Shown: positions 43,575-54,676 of the stretch, piece by piece | Layout: each line of letters opens with the position of its first letter | Numbering within the stretch: position 1 is the stretch's first letter | NCBI GenBank assembly: GCA_038503035.1 | Contig: JAVSML010024326.1 | Location: forward strand, 248,001-312,000 | Source: Crocodylus rhombifer | Lineage: Eukaryota > Chordata > Crocodylia > Crocodylidae | Length of the DNA stretch: 64,000 bases | Reading direction: 5' to 3' | The notes under the pieces: model-generated | Seen by the model: only the letters and a program-made list of their open reading frames with translations | The model's database searches: none | Told to the model about the DNA's origin: nothing | Position numbers and translations under genes: made by a program

Positions 43575-44987
43575 GGGTTACAGGGGTGGCCATGATGCCC
43601 CTGCAGCTCGTTCAGCCCTCATCCATATCCCTCTGGGCAGTTACTCCTCTCATCCACCATGCCTAGACATATTTAGTTTCTAGATAAAGGGAGGCTGCCC
43701 CAGGGCTTTCCAAACTTGATTTTACTCTCATGACCACAGGTGTCCATGGTCATTGCCTTAAGGGCCAATTACATGGCTCTGACCTCCCCTTCACACAACA
43801 TCCATGCCTCACAAGTGATACTTCTTTTCTGTTGTCACAAACCCTTCCTGGGATATGGGCTCCCAGACCCAGTCCATGCCTCTCTTGGGCTACAGGCTCA
43901 TTGCCCTCCTTGGTCTCTGGCAGTGACCCCTAGTCTTTGGCCCCTCTCCCTGGGCCCTGGTGCTGCTCCAGGCCATGTGAGACTCTGGGGCTCCTCTTGA
44001 TCTGCCAATCTCCTGTTGTGGCCCCACTTGGTCTTCAACCCATCTCTGGCAATGGCCCCACTCCTGGGCCAGTGACACATTTGGGCTCCCTGGCCCTTCT
44101 GACATTTGCTCCTCCTGGGCTACAGACTTCTGGGCTCTGTCCCTACTGACACTCTGCCTTTTCTCTGGGTCTGGGGCCTCTGGGCTACACTCTGCCCCCT
44201 GGGCTCTCTGGCCCCAGGCTCTGCCCCTCTATCAGCTCTGGGCCCTCTGGCCCTCATGTTCTGCCCTTTTCCCAGGCTCCAGTCTTGCTCTCAGACCTCT
44301 GACCCCCTCCTGGGCCTGCTGGGACCTCCTCCACCCCTTAGTCCCTTCCACAACATCCAGTTGTTATTCATCATGAGCCCTTTTGGGCCATGGCTTCAGC
44401 CCCCATGTTTGGCTACTCTTGAGTGTAGCTCCCATGCTTGGCATATCCACCCAGGCACTTCACCTCTGCCAGCTGCTCCCAAGTGTAGCACCTATACCTG
44501 GGTCCCCAACTCAGACACTTCACCTCTGCTGGCTACTCCTGGGTACCATGTTTTGCCCTCTCAGGCTCTGCTCTATTTCTTTGATGGGCTTCAGGAACCC
44601 TGGCCCCTGCTTTCTGCTGCCCCTCGCCAGACTATGGACTCAGCTGACCTTATTCCCAGGCCTATCCATCTCACAGTATACCTCTGCAGACTATAGGATT
44701 ACTTGCCCTTGTTCCCATACCTTTCTGTTCCAAGGCCTGTGATGTTCCTGGGTTCAGTGCTGCTCACCTCAGGTCAGCTGTTATCTCAGGAGTCCTGCTG
44801 CCAGGAATCCCTCTCCCTGTGGCTCTCAGGGCTAGACTGCCTGACCAGCTCCGACCCTGGGCTTATATGGCTCACACCAGGCCCTTCTGGTCAGATGACG
44901 CTTTAATTGGTTCCTGCCACACCTGCAGGCTACTTTTCCAGCAGCCTCTTCTCTTAAAGTGACAGGCATACTAAGCTCCCTGTCACA
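43575..44987 (-). mobile_element. LTR-like GC-rich unit, minus orientation
   Basis: The left edge GGTTACAGGGGTGGCC and text 'CAGTTACT...CACCATGCCT' match the left edge of the unit at 62217. The right edge CTCCCTGTCACA resembles that unit's TTCCCTGCCA. A minus-strand TATA-like ATATAAGCC (plus GGCTTATAT, 44860-44868) lies about 120 bp inside. I found no target duplication. The interior is low-complexity, CTGGGC-rich, without retroviral genes. Confidence 0.5.
44412..44550. repeat. 60-bp tandem repeat, about 2.3 copies
   Basis: GCTACTCTT..., GCTGCTCCC... and GCTACTCCT... start at 44412, 44472 and 44532, exactly 60 bp apart. The first two complete units share AGTGTAGC and CACTTCACCTCTGC. They lie within the LTR-like unit. 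Confidence 0.9.
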
Positions 44988-44989
44988 AC

Positions 44990-45675
44990 CACACATCACT
45001 AGCTTCTGTTGGAACCTCAAGGCCCCTTGCCAGTTGCAAGGTTTCAAAAGCAAACTGGCTAATTTGCTATAAATAAACCCACTTCTACAGCTACAGGATC
45101 ACTTGAGTTGCTTAGCATTAGCATCTATTAGCTTGTACTTGCTCCAGCTGCTTCACCATTTCTGCCTTTTAGTGTAATAGCCTCAATTTAAAATACTTCA
45201 GTCCAGGAAGGTGTGATCAACTCCTCTCCAGCATCTGACATGCTCACTCTCTCCCCCTATTTCATGCTTCAGTTTGTTTTCTAAATTCAGCTCTGCCATG
45301 AGAAGCTACTTCCTGCTTGTGATGGAGAAGCTGTGATGATAATTGTCTTTTGCAAAATAATTCAAGGTAACTAATCAGAATAATGATGCTAGAAGCTCTG
45401 ATTTCTAATGAAGTTAGAAACTGTCAAACTCAAAGTAATCATTGTCTTTAAAAAACCCACCCTGGCAAATTATCATAATCAGTGCATAATGGGCCGTATA
45501 TTCTTTACCACTTGGAGGTATATGAATATTAATGAATTTTTCAAGGCTGTTAAGTCAGGGTGTTATTACTTGTAATTTTTACAACTATTGGACTTGCATC
45601 ACTAAAGACCCTGCAGTGAAATGCCCGTTTTTACATAACTTTAAAGTAAAATGGCGTTGGTTATGCAAAAGGCAA
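44990..45675. other. No gene seen
   Basis: AT-rich sequence with no recognised structure. Confidence 0.45.
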
Positions 45676-45678
45676 TAT

Positions 45679-45855
45679 TCTAATATTATAAAAGCCTTAG
45701 TCTGTCAGTCTGTCTGTCTATATGTCCCTAATGCTTTATTCATACTCTGATTGGTTGTCTCAGCAGCCAATCACAATGTTTACTGAAACANNNNNNNNNN
45801 TACCTGTCTATTTGTAACATTCAAATACTGTGGGCCTTAAGGCCCACCCAGCTAA
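45679..45855 (+). mobile_element. Possible non-autonomous Helitron-like element (contains gap)
   Basis: The 5' TCTAATATTATAAAAGCC resembles Helitron starts (TC plus AT-rich text ending AAAAGC). The 3' side has an 18-bp perfect palindrome GTGGGCCTTAAGGCCCAC (45830-45847) four bases before CTAA (45852-45855), a Helitron-like hairpin plus CTRR end. Against it: the flanking bases are T and A rather than the expected A before and T after, and the middle holds a 10-base gap. Confidence 0.4.
45791..45800. other. Assembly gap (10 N)
   Basis: Ten N characters within the possible Helitron-like element. Confidence 0.99.
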
Positions 45856-45959
45856 ATAGTAGCCCATCCTGTATGGGGGTGAATGCTACAACAAAATACT
45901 TGGGACAACTAATGAAAAAAACAGGATAGGAATGTCATGTGGGTTAAATGGTCAAAACG

Positions 45960-47045
45960 TGAAAATAAGTGCACCTGAGGGGGACACCAAGCAGAGCCCG
46001 TGGGCCGCACCCACTAGTCCTCAAAGTCATCGAAGGAAAAGCTGCACAGACAAGTGAGAGGAAAGTGGCACCACAGTCTCTGGGCACCTTCCCAGCCAGA
46101 GCCTCCTTCCTGGTCAAGCATGGCCAGGGCCAGGGCCAGTGTAGCTTTTCATGTCTCTCTTCTGTGTGCTCCACTTGAGCCTCACTGTTTTTCTTAGGGA
46201 TAAACAGCTTGGTTATTGGAATGACTTCCAGTCAGTTCCCCGGGGGGCCTCAGCTGCCATGTCTTTGATGATGATTATTTTCAGATTGGAAGGACGATGT
46301 TTGGTCCCATCTCCCCGTGGCTCCTCCCCTTGGTTGTTCCTGCTGTTCCACCTGTGTGGAGCTCCGCCTCCCGTACACCCTGCCAAACACCAACCACAAT
46401 GTCGTCACCTGCATCGTTGAGGCTGATGTCCTGTACCTTCTCGGTGCTCAGATTCTTGGAATATTATGGCTGCCGGATAGGGGTAGCATTACTATCCTGA
46501 GCGCTTCCCATGGCCCCCTTTTCTCTGATTACATGTTGTCTGGCTTCAGTACCACTCTGTCCCTCAGCGCATTACCTCTTCCCTGGGCTTGGTACTTGCC
46601 ATCCTTCAGTTGCATCTGTATGCCGGCACTGCTGAGTCCTGCCGGGCTCCAGTCTTCACTGCCGAATTCCTCGGTCCACATCAGCCCCATAAGTAAATCC
46701 TTGGGCCCTCTCTGGCCCTGTGCCTTCATGGACACCCCTTCCTGGGGTAACCACTAGGTCCCCTCACTGGGACTGCCTGTGTGCTCTGACCCCTCCAGGA
46801 TGGTTGGGGACCTCACTTCCGGTCCCCCCAACTGGTCTTCTGCTGGGTCTTTTATCCTGAACCCAGGGTTCTGGCTGCCCAATCAGTCCCAGCGTGCTAT
46901 TATAAAGCATGCTCACACTGATGTGGGACCTGATCCTGGTTCCTTTGGGCTCTGCTGCTTTTTTTCCTTTTGGTTTTTACCTGCAGCGGCTCTGTCCACC
47001 ACGGTTTCTTTTGCCACTTTCACTTTCTGATGTGGTGTCCTGCCA
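45960..47045 (-). mobile_element. GC-rich LTR-like unit, boundaries uncertain
   Basis: GC- and CpG-richer block ending GGTGTCCTGCCA, similar to the ends of the 43575 and 62217 units, with a TATA-like TTTATAATAGC on the minus strand (plus GCTATTATAAA, about 46895-46905). Frames on both strands lack domains. The left boundary is a guess; a reverse LTR is the best interpretation but unproven. Confidence 0.3.
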
Positions 47046-47169
47046 CCTCTGTTCCTCATCAGGTAAGTCACAGCCAGGAGGAGGTTGCATAGGAGGTCCC
47101 AGGATTTGGTGGGGCCATGGATGGGGTGACCAAAAGCAGAAAGGTGGGAGGTGAAATTTAACCAGAACC

Positions 47170-47335
47170 TCAGGAGGAGGTTTGGGAGGTGGAGGTCTAA
47201 TCAACTACCTGAAGGGTTGACAAAGCTTTCACTAGGATGCTCTAGTTGGGGATGGTCCTGCTTTAAGCCGGGGGTGGACTAGACCTCCTGAGGTTCCTTC
47301 CAATCCTAACTGTCTATGATTCTATCTCTGAAGTT
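47170..47335 (+). mobile_element. CR1 LINE 3' end, forward
   Basis: GGGGATGGTCCTGCTTTAAG followed by GGACTAGACCTCCTGAGGTT and CTGTCTATGATTCTATC is a diverged, chicken-like CR1 3' end with ATTCTATG tail repeats. Confidence 0.88.
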
Positions 47336-48365
47336 AATGCAATATGGTAGGGGTTTTTCCTGATTTTTTTTCCCTTTTTTATGTGGCCCTGCATGACTCC
47401 TTTGAAGGGGGAAAGGAATTTTTTGTCATGTTATTTTGACCCTGTATTTCTTGCCTGCCTTTATCTTTCTACTTGGGCTAGGTCCAACTCTGACTGAAGC
47501 CTAAGGAAAAGAAAACATCCTGTTCAGTTCAATAGAGGTTTGACTGGATTCCAAGTGAAAGCTCTTTTCTTCTCCAAGGTCCTTGTGTCTTGCAAATCTC
47601 TCTCTCTCTCTTGCTCTCACTGTCATAATTCTGGTCTATTAATTCTGGTCTATTCTCTATGCACTTATGAGGCCATATGCAATAAGATGTGGGAAACAGT
47701 TTAGATAGCTAACAGACCTTTTTCTATTACTGGTATCTGTGATTCTTTTTATCTTCTTTCAAATTGCTATAGAATTCCCCTATGACAGCATTGCTGTTAG
47801 GATGAAGGTTGTTTAAGTATTCTGACATCTTCCCAAGCCTGCTGAATAGCTTTAATAATTAGGCAGTATATTTCTTTTTTTCCTCCTGCTGACTTATTGC
47901 TTGTGCTTCTATTAATATCTGGTATATTCCAGGCAATGCTCTCCTTATAGATCTTTGAAGAGGATGATGGAACACCAAAGAGACTCAAAATAAGTAAATA
48001 GATAAATGAATAAATATAGAGAATGTGCACATAAAAAACAAAACAGAAACATTATAACCTTATGTTCATTTCTGCCTCCACATGACCATGAAGCACTTAA
48101 ACATCACAAGGGAAAGCCACACGTTACAGAGCTATAATAGTTTCTGTAGTAAAGAAGAAGAGCTGTTTAAAAATGTGCAGCAGTGTTACCTGGCAGTTTA
48201 AGACAGGCCATGAAGTATATATGTCTCATTTCAACTTGTAAGTTGAACTAAAGGAGGAATAATGATCAGAACCCCATTGTGGAGCCACTAATTTAGATTC
48301 ACCCTCCAATCCTGTGGACTCACTAACTTCCAAGTGACTCCACATGCACTTGAAGGAGGTGCTCA
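47336..48365. other. No gene seen; short CT-rich tract
   Basis: AT-rich sequence, with a (CT)n tract near 47598-47614. Nothing else recognised. Confidence 0.45.
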
Positions 48366-48425
48366 TATGAATCACAGAATCGTAGAAAAGGAGGGTCAGA
48401 GAACATTGGAGGGTCAACTAATCTG
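48366..48425 (-). mobile_element. CR1 LINE 3' tail remnant, reverse
   Basis: GAATCACAGAATCGTAGAAA then AGGAGGGTCAGAGAACATTG resembles a CR1 tail in reverse orientation; about 60 bp only. Confidence 0.5.
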
Positions 48426-48429
48426 GGCT

Positions 48430-49100
48430 GGCCATTCTGGTACCAGTGAGTGGGCAAAGGGCTAGTCCAGGGAGCAATAACAGTGTTAATTGGCATACCT
48501 CATAGAGTCGTGGCAGTTAATGGTGCCACTGCTTCCCTGCTCACAAATTTCCAGACCCATGGGAAATCACATTTCTCACATATAACAAACACTGTAAATT
48601 TAACCATCAATTTTTGTGAAGAAGGTCTGGGTTATATGTGATGAAATACAGCATTATATAAAATGACATTCTTTTTGATCATGGTGAAGTAGAGCTTCAC
48701 CATGAATTGTAAACAGTATGGTTCTACAAGCTGCTTACAGTAGTGTCATAAATACTGCCACTTAGTTGATATAATATGTTTGATCCACAAATCTCTACTT
48801 AATACGTTTTGATTAAAGATTATACTGGGTTACTTCCACAGAATGTTAAACAAAACAGTGGGGAAATACTTAATAATTATGACTCCTTGAAGTACTTGTG
48901 GATTTTTTTTTTTCAAATTTGAACAAAAAAATAACAGATGAAGTTCAGTGCTGATACATGAAAAATGATACACATGGGGAAAAATAGCCCTGGATGTACA
49001 TACATTATGATGGGTATATTCCTTTATATTCCTTATCATACATTAGCTGTCAGCTGTTGCTACTCAGAAAAGAGAACATGACTCCCGCATAATGTGACAG
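48430..49100. other. No gene seen
   Basis: AT-rich sequence without recognised elements. Confidence 0.45.
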
Positions 49101-49280
49101 AATCATGGAAAATTAGGGTTGGAAGGTTGCTCAGGAGATCCAACCCCTTGCTTAAAGCAGGACTGTCCTTAACTAGATCATCCCAGCCAAGGCTTTGTTT
49201 AGCCTGGTCTCAAAACCTTCCAAGGATGGAGATTCCACAAACTCTTTGGGTAACCTCCAGTGTTTTCCAGGGATCCTGTT
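49101..49280 (-). mobile_element. CR1 LINE 3' end, reverse (part 1, split)
   Basis: ACAGAATCATGGAAAATTAG, GGTTGGAAGGTTGCTCAGGA, GGCTTTGTTTAGCCTGGTCT and ATGGAGATTCCACAAACTCT form the classic reverse complement of an old CR1 3' end. The match stops at about 49275 and resumes at 50824. Confidence 0.92.
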
Positions 49281-50814
49281 TTTTTGTTTAAATATCACAA
49301 ATTCGCTAATTAACACCCCCCAAAATCTGCATTTTTCTGCAATTAAAATGAAATGCCACTATACATATAGGTATCAGTTGAACACAATGTTTTATTGATA
49401 TATTTATAATCTTAAAGCAGTTTGGAAGCCTACCAGTGCCTCAAGCACTATAATAAAAATACATTCTAAATACTTATAAATTTGGGCGTTTGGTTCTGGT
49501 GTTTTTATAATGGAAAATCAGAGCTCCCCTGCCCACTTTGTTCACCATGATGTGGGTCCAGCTGCTGCTATACCTCCCCACTGCTTTGTGATGCTGAGCA
49601 GCCTTAATATGCTGATACCCTGCCCATGCCATTGCCCCTTGCTCCCAAGCCACAGCCCCCCAACCCTACCAATTCTCCTCACTCCCCATTCACAGCCCCT
49701 GGACCCTGCTGGTGTCCCTCACTCCCCATCCACAGCCCTCCACTCCCCCCAGCCCTGCCAGATGGGGACCCCAGATGCCAGGGTTATGGGGTCAGGGACT
49801 CAGGTCTGCAGCCCCCTGCCCCTATCAGCAGTGCCCAAGCCCTGGCTACCACTTGTGGCAGGAAGCAGCTGCTGCAGTGGAGCAGAAAATGGATCCCAGA
49901 TTTCCCTCCCCAACATGTAGCACAGCCAGAGCAAAGCCCATGGCGGGGGGGGCAGTACAGGCTGTCAGCTGTGTACTTGGACGCGCTATTCTGTTGCCTT
50001 CCTTCTGGGGGCTTTCGTGGCCGAGCTCACAAAACCTGATATGGTAGGGCAGAGTGGGGTGGGGAGAGTCACACTGCCACTGGGAGCTCCATACTGCCAT
50101 GGTAAGGTGCTACCTGCCCACCTGGCAGCAGCAAGGGCAACAACTCCCTGCTGCAGATGGGTGGGCAAGGGGCACTTCACCAAAATAATACAGGGCTCCC
50201 AGAGCTGGCACTGATCTTCCCTGTCCTGCTCTGCCCTACTGTTCTGGGTCCTGCCCATTGGGCCATAGAGGCCCTGAGGGGAGGGCAGCAGGGCAAGGAG
50301 CCCCAAACCCACAGTGGGAAGCCCACACCCACCCCTGCCCCATGCACAAATCTGGGGGGCATGTGTCCCTCATTCCGCCTGGAAGTACATGCAGTGGTGG
50401 GGAGCCAGGCCTCCTGCCACCCCCTGTACCAACCACCCACAGCTATGTCCCACTCCTTGCCTGGACTCTGCAGCCAAACATGGCCACAGGCCTCAAGCCC
50501 CATGCACCACCCCAGCTGACCAGCAGCCCCAGCCCTGCCCAACTCCCTCCCTCACTATGGGGGCCCCAATGCCCCCTACCCAAACTTTCCTGCAGGGAGC
50601 TGCTCTCCAGGCTGCCCAGTGGCCATGTGCATGTGTACGTGTGAACATGCACATGGTGCCCTACCTGATCACCCTCCTTCCACACTCCCTAGGCCCTTGC
50701 AGGCAGGAATTCTGCCAGGCTGTAAGGGGAAAACCACCTTTATGGCATTTTTTTTCCCTCTTAAGGAGAAAATCCAGGTTTTACTGCATTTTTCCACAGC
50801 AGGCGGAAAACCCA
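49281..50814. mobile_element. GC-rich non-autonomous element splitting a CR1
   Basis: The segment sits between two contiguous parts of one CR1. GATCCTGTT occurs at both junctions (49272-49280 and 50815-50823), fitting an 8-9 bp target duplication of hAT type. Caution: the related element ending near 52934 is also followed by GATCCCTGTT, so part of this could be element sequence. The right subterminal region has GGAGAAAATC and TGCATTTTTCC. Frames are GC-driven and lack transposase domains. Confidence 0.6.
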
Positions 50815-50823
50815 GATCCTGTT

Positions 50824-50975
50824 CTACCGAGGAAGTTTTTCCTAATAACTAACCTAAACTTCTTTTGCTACAATTTGAGAAAATTGCTCCTTGTTTTCTC
50901 ACCTACTACCACTGAGAACAGTCTAGCTCCATCTTCTTTAGAACTGCTTCAGCTATTTTTTAGGTAGTTGAAGCA
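50824..50975 (-). mobile_element. CR1 LINE, reverse (part 2, split)
   Basis: GAGGAAGTTTTTCCTAATAA, CTAAACTTCTTTTGCTACAA, GAAAATTGCTCCTTGTTTTC and TTAGGTAGTTGAAGCAG continue the same reverse CR1 interrupted at 49280. Confidence 0.9.
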
Positions 50976-51199
50976 GTAATGCCAGGTCTCATGACATTAT
51001 CTTCATAGTCATGGTTTCTAAGTAAAATTGAGTCTGACTCATGATCTCATGATAGAACACTCAAATCTCAGGAGGTTTTTTTTGGATCATGTAGAGCAGT
51101 CCCCAACAGGGAAGTCTGTGGAGGAGAAGGGGAAAGGGGAGAGGGAAGAGGTGGGGGTGCAAATTGAGGCCCTCATGTTGAGGGAGAGAGTAGGGCAGG

Positions 51200-52762
51200 G
51201 GCTGGGGTGAATGGGGTACCAAGGTCAGGTTGAGTCATGCAACAGAGCTGTGGGGGGTGGGGTGCAGCTCCCCACCATTGCATACACCCCTGGGGGAGGC
51301 CTGTGGGGGCATGTACCCTCCCAATTTGTGCATGGGGCAAAAGCAGGCTGCTCGCTATGGGCTGCACCCTGCTGCCTTTGCTCCAGGAGCTGTAAGCCAG
51401 CCATATTGCATGTCCCTTGCTCACCCAGTGGCAAGAGGTACAATATAATATGTGGCAGAAGCGGGGGCTAATGGGGCTTATCCCCCCTCCAATGTGGGGC
51501 AGTGGTAGGGCCACAAGGCCTCCAAGCTGAGGGGTTCTGGTGGCTGCAGCAGGGGTGGGGAGGAAGTGAGACTGGGACCAGGGTTGGGGCTAAGGGAGGA
51601 GCAGGGACTGCATAGCCAGAGAGGCTCAGGACTGAGCCATGAATGGCTCATCAACGGGGTTCAGCTTCTGCTGCTATGTGCACCCCAGGAGGCATGGGGG
51701 TGTGTGCCTCCAGATCTGTGTGGGACAGGGCAGCTGCCACTGCTGTTACAGGCTGGGGCTCAGATTGCACCGGGCTCTTTCTGGGGATGAATCATAGCAG
51801 AGCATGGCAGGGAGGGCACAGGGATCCTGGGAACTCCATCTCATCTGGCCCAGTGGTGCAGCTGAGGCTGGGCCTGCTCTGGCTCCTTGGTCTAGGCCAT
51901 TCCAGATGGTGTGGGGTCAGGGCCAATGTAGGGCTGAGGGCTGTGACAGATTCATTGGCGTGAGGGGTGCCAGTGTTGGGCAATGACCCAGGGCACAGGG
52001 GAAGGGGAAGGGGTGGCTGCATAGGCACAACAGGCCCTGGCCCCAGCCCCAATCTCAATCCTGGGCCCAGCTTGGTTCCACTCCCTCCCAATCCCTGCCC
52101 AGCCCCAGCCCCTCTCCAGCATGGCCCTTTCCCCTGCAAACTTTCCCACTGGAGGTGGGGGGGGTTAGTGTCCACATGCAAGCACATGCTCAGACCCCCC
52201 CCCCTCAATTTTTTTGTCTCTCTCTGCCTATTCACAATATGACATCATGTAGCTCATAGGGCAAAGGCAGTAGGGAGCAGAGCCCCATCTTGCAGTGGGC
52301 ACCCAGCCTCTTTCCTGCACACAAATTGGGGGAGGAGCATATGCCCCCCATGAGTCTGGCCAGGGGTGCAAACAGTGGCAGGAAGCCACATGCCCTCACA
52401 GCTGTGTCTCTGGATGAGCCTTCTGTGACTGTCAGACAACCTGCCTTGGCTCTGGGGCTCCAATCACCCCAGTCCCTGTCCCAGTCCTGCCCTCACTGTG
52501 GGGGCCTCAATCTGCCCACTCTGCCCCTTCCCTCTCCCCTGCCTCTTCACCTCCACTGACTTACCTGCTGAACACTTCCTGTGACTTTGTGTCTGTGTCT
52601 GGAAAGTGCTAAACGCACAAGAGTCCAGCAGATGTCATTGCAATCATAAAAGCAGGTAGGATTTTTTTTCCCCTCAAACATTATCAGTTATAGTACTATA
52701 GTTTTTGTATAAAACTCTGACCTATTAAAAGTTAAATAAGTGACTACTGGTATTTATAAACC

Positions 52763-52807
<45 letters not shown>

Positions 52808-52940
52808 TACAGAGATGCTTCCTGCCTGATTGCCCTCCTTCCACCCCCCCCCCCCCAGCCTCAAACATCCACTTGCAGGCTGGAACTCTTCTTTGAAGGA
52901 GAAAATCTGCATTTTTTCTGAGGCAAAAACCCCCTTGATC
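51200..52940. mobile_element. GC-rich element related to the 49281-50814 insert
   Basis: The right part (52819-52940: CTGATTGCCCTCCTTCCACC, GCAGGCTGGAACTCTTCTTT, GAAGGAGAAAATCTGCATTT) matches 50660-50813. The interior contains variants of a module also found near 50339: 'CACAAAT(T/C)GGGGG..GCAT' with 'CATGCAGTGGTGGGGAGCCA', seen near 51277 (inverted), 51663 and 52315. The left end is not resolved. A forward microsatellite lies inside. Confidence 0.5.
52762..52810. repeat. (AT)n(AC)n compound microsatellite
   Basis: About 26 bases of alternating AT followed by about 22 of alternating AC. Confidence 0.97.
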
Positions 52941-53109
52941 CCTGTTAGTATGCACATTAACAAATGGTGAAGCAGAAGCTGCATCTATTTTTTCAAAAGT
53001 GTATGCAAAATATGCTTCATTTTTAAAGTTTGTTCATTATCCTTTCATATATTCTTGTGACCCACTTCAAGGTCATAACCCATGGGTTGAGAAATGCTGA
53101 TGTAAGTTA

Positions 53110-54560
53110 ACTATCTAATTGCCTGATTTCTCAAGAAGAATGAGAATGCCTCCCCTGTTGTCCACTCCTGCTTGCACTTTCTCCAAGTCACCCACTTCCC
53201 CACTCACTGGGGGATGAGCTTTGGTCTTCATCCCCTCAGTGAACCTAGTCTAAAGTCCTCCTCACTAGGTTAGTGAGCCTGTGTGTGCTTTTTCCTCTTC
53301 GTCAGTTGGATCCTGTCTCTTCCTAGGAATCATTCCTCTTGGAACTGCATCCCATAATCAAAGAAGCCAAAGCCGTGCTGGCAACACCACCTATGCAGAT
53401 CATGCACTGATCTGCAGGATGTGCCCAGTCCTGCCTGGGCCCTTTCCCTGACTGGAAGGATCAAGGAGAATTCCACCTGAGCCCCTGTCCCCTTCACCCT
53501 TGCATCCAGAGCCCTGTAGTTACTCTTCATCTGATCAGGGTCTCCCCTGGCAATATCATTGGTGCCCACATAAGTGAGCCACCTGGGGTAGTAGTCAGAT
53601 GACTAGATGGTCTGAGTAATCCCTCTGTGATATCTCAGGTCTGGGCTTTCGGCAAAAAGCAGAAATCCTAAGGCAACAGGTCAGGCCATAAGATGGATGG
53701 CTCTGTTCCCCATAGAAGAGAGTCTCCAAATACCACCACTCTTCGCTTCTTTTTAATGGTGGTGGTTTTGATCCTTCCCATCTTGGGGGGGCTTGGCCTG
53801 TCCTCCTCCATCAATGGAACATGCTCTTCTTCCTCTGGTGCTAGTGTTCCATATCTGTTCTCCAGAAAAACTGCTGCAGGTGGATATGAAGATTTCTGCT
53901 TGTGGCCAGAGGTCACAAACTTCCAGCTTCTATCTTCTTCCAAGTCCATGTTCTCTCCCTTCTCTAACATTGACTTCGGCAGTTCTTCCTCCACAATCCT
54001 GGAGGTCACCTCTAGCACTGAATTGATGAACTCCTCATGGCAGAGGGTGCATCAGAGCAACACCATCTCCTTCTATATATCTTGCCTGTTTCCTGAGGGA
54101 CTCCACCAGGAGGCACCTCTCACATCACAGGCACTCCTCCAACCTGGCCATCACTGGAAGGAATCTGCAAGCTGAAGTCTCCACTGCATCAAAACCAGAC
54201 CTGGGTGAAAGCCTTGAAGGTTAGAAGTCCTGCCTGAACAGACACTTCACAGCTGCAAACAGAGGCAGTGGTTCTGACACTGTAACATTCTCCACCTATT
54301 TCCCTGTGTCTCTTAATCTTCCTCCTCTCTGTTACTGTCCTCCTTCCAAGCACACTTTCCCTAGCAAACTCACCTATTTACAGTTCCTTGGTCCCAAAAG
54401 ATTACTTTCTCCTTGCTTCTTTTCACCAAGCTTAAAAACATTCCCCCTGCAAAGAGTGCTGGTGCAAACTGACTTGTGAACTGACCAGTGAACTGCTTGA
54501 AAACTGCCCCTTTTTGCTCACTCTCTGGTTACTCAGGGACTTACCTAATATGATTACCTT
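53110..54560 (-). mobile_element. CR1 LINE 5' portion (5' UTR region, ORF1), reverse
   Basis: The minus strand carries an ORF1 of the esterase type without the body of ORF2. 54180-54560 is upstream leader-like sequence. It differs in sequence from the ORF1 at 18772-19875, so it is another CR1 subfamily. A 5' piece without its 3' end needs a later deletion or rearrangement, because normal CR1 insertion loses the 5' side. Confidence 0.75.
53140..54018 (-). pseudogene. CR1 ORF1 esterase, frameshifted
   Basis: Frame 54018-53668 reads MLEVTSRIVEEELPKSMLEK, SSYPPAAVFLENRYGTLAPE, KKKRRVVVFGDSLLWGTEPS (block I, GDSLL). After a frame change, 53569-53330 reads MGTNDIARGDPDQMKSNYRA (block III GTND), AQVEFSLILPV and CCQHGFGFFDYGMQF (block V region). 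Decayed text further on may be the end of ORF1. The catalytic Ser and Asn motifs remain; the frame is broken. Confidence 0.82.
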
Positions 54561-54589
54561 TCTTTCCCAATAAAGAAGGATAACAGATC

Positions 54590-54676
54590 AGGGGTATGGA
54601 GAGCTTCCATATGAAGAGAGACTAAATCAGATAAAGATCTTCATCTTGGGGCAAAAGGGTCATAGAATGAAATTAG
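54590..54676 (+). mobile_element. CR1 LINE fragment (part 1), forward
   Basis: GGTATGGAGAGCTTCCATAT, GAAGAGAGACTAAATCAGAT and AAAGGGTCATAGAATGAAAT correspond to the CR1 ORF2 end region upstream of the thumb. It continues at 55439 with AGAAACAAACCAAAAGAAGG. Confidence 0.65.

Noticed and set aside
43937..44742. Proline/leucine/cysteine-rich frames up to 196 codons
   Set aside because: They follow the CTGGGC-rich tandem repeats of an LTR-like unit; several frames are open at once, indicating composition rather than coding.
50157..50967. Long overlapping frames (up to 217 codons) that might be a proline-rich protein
   Set aside because: All six frames are partly open in this GC-rich element, and the region is an insertion within a CR1.
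53693..54175. 160-codon forward frame
   Set aside because: It is the antisense shadow of the CR1 ORF1 that reads on the minus strand with esterase motifs.
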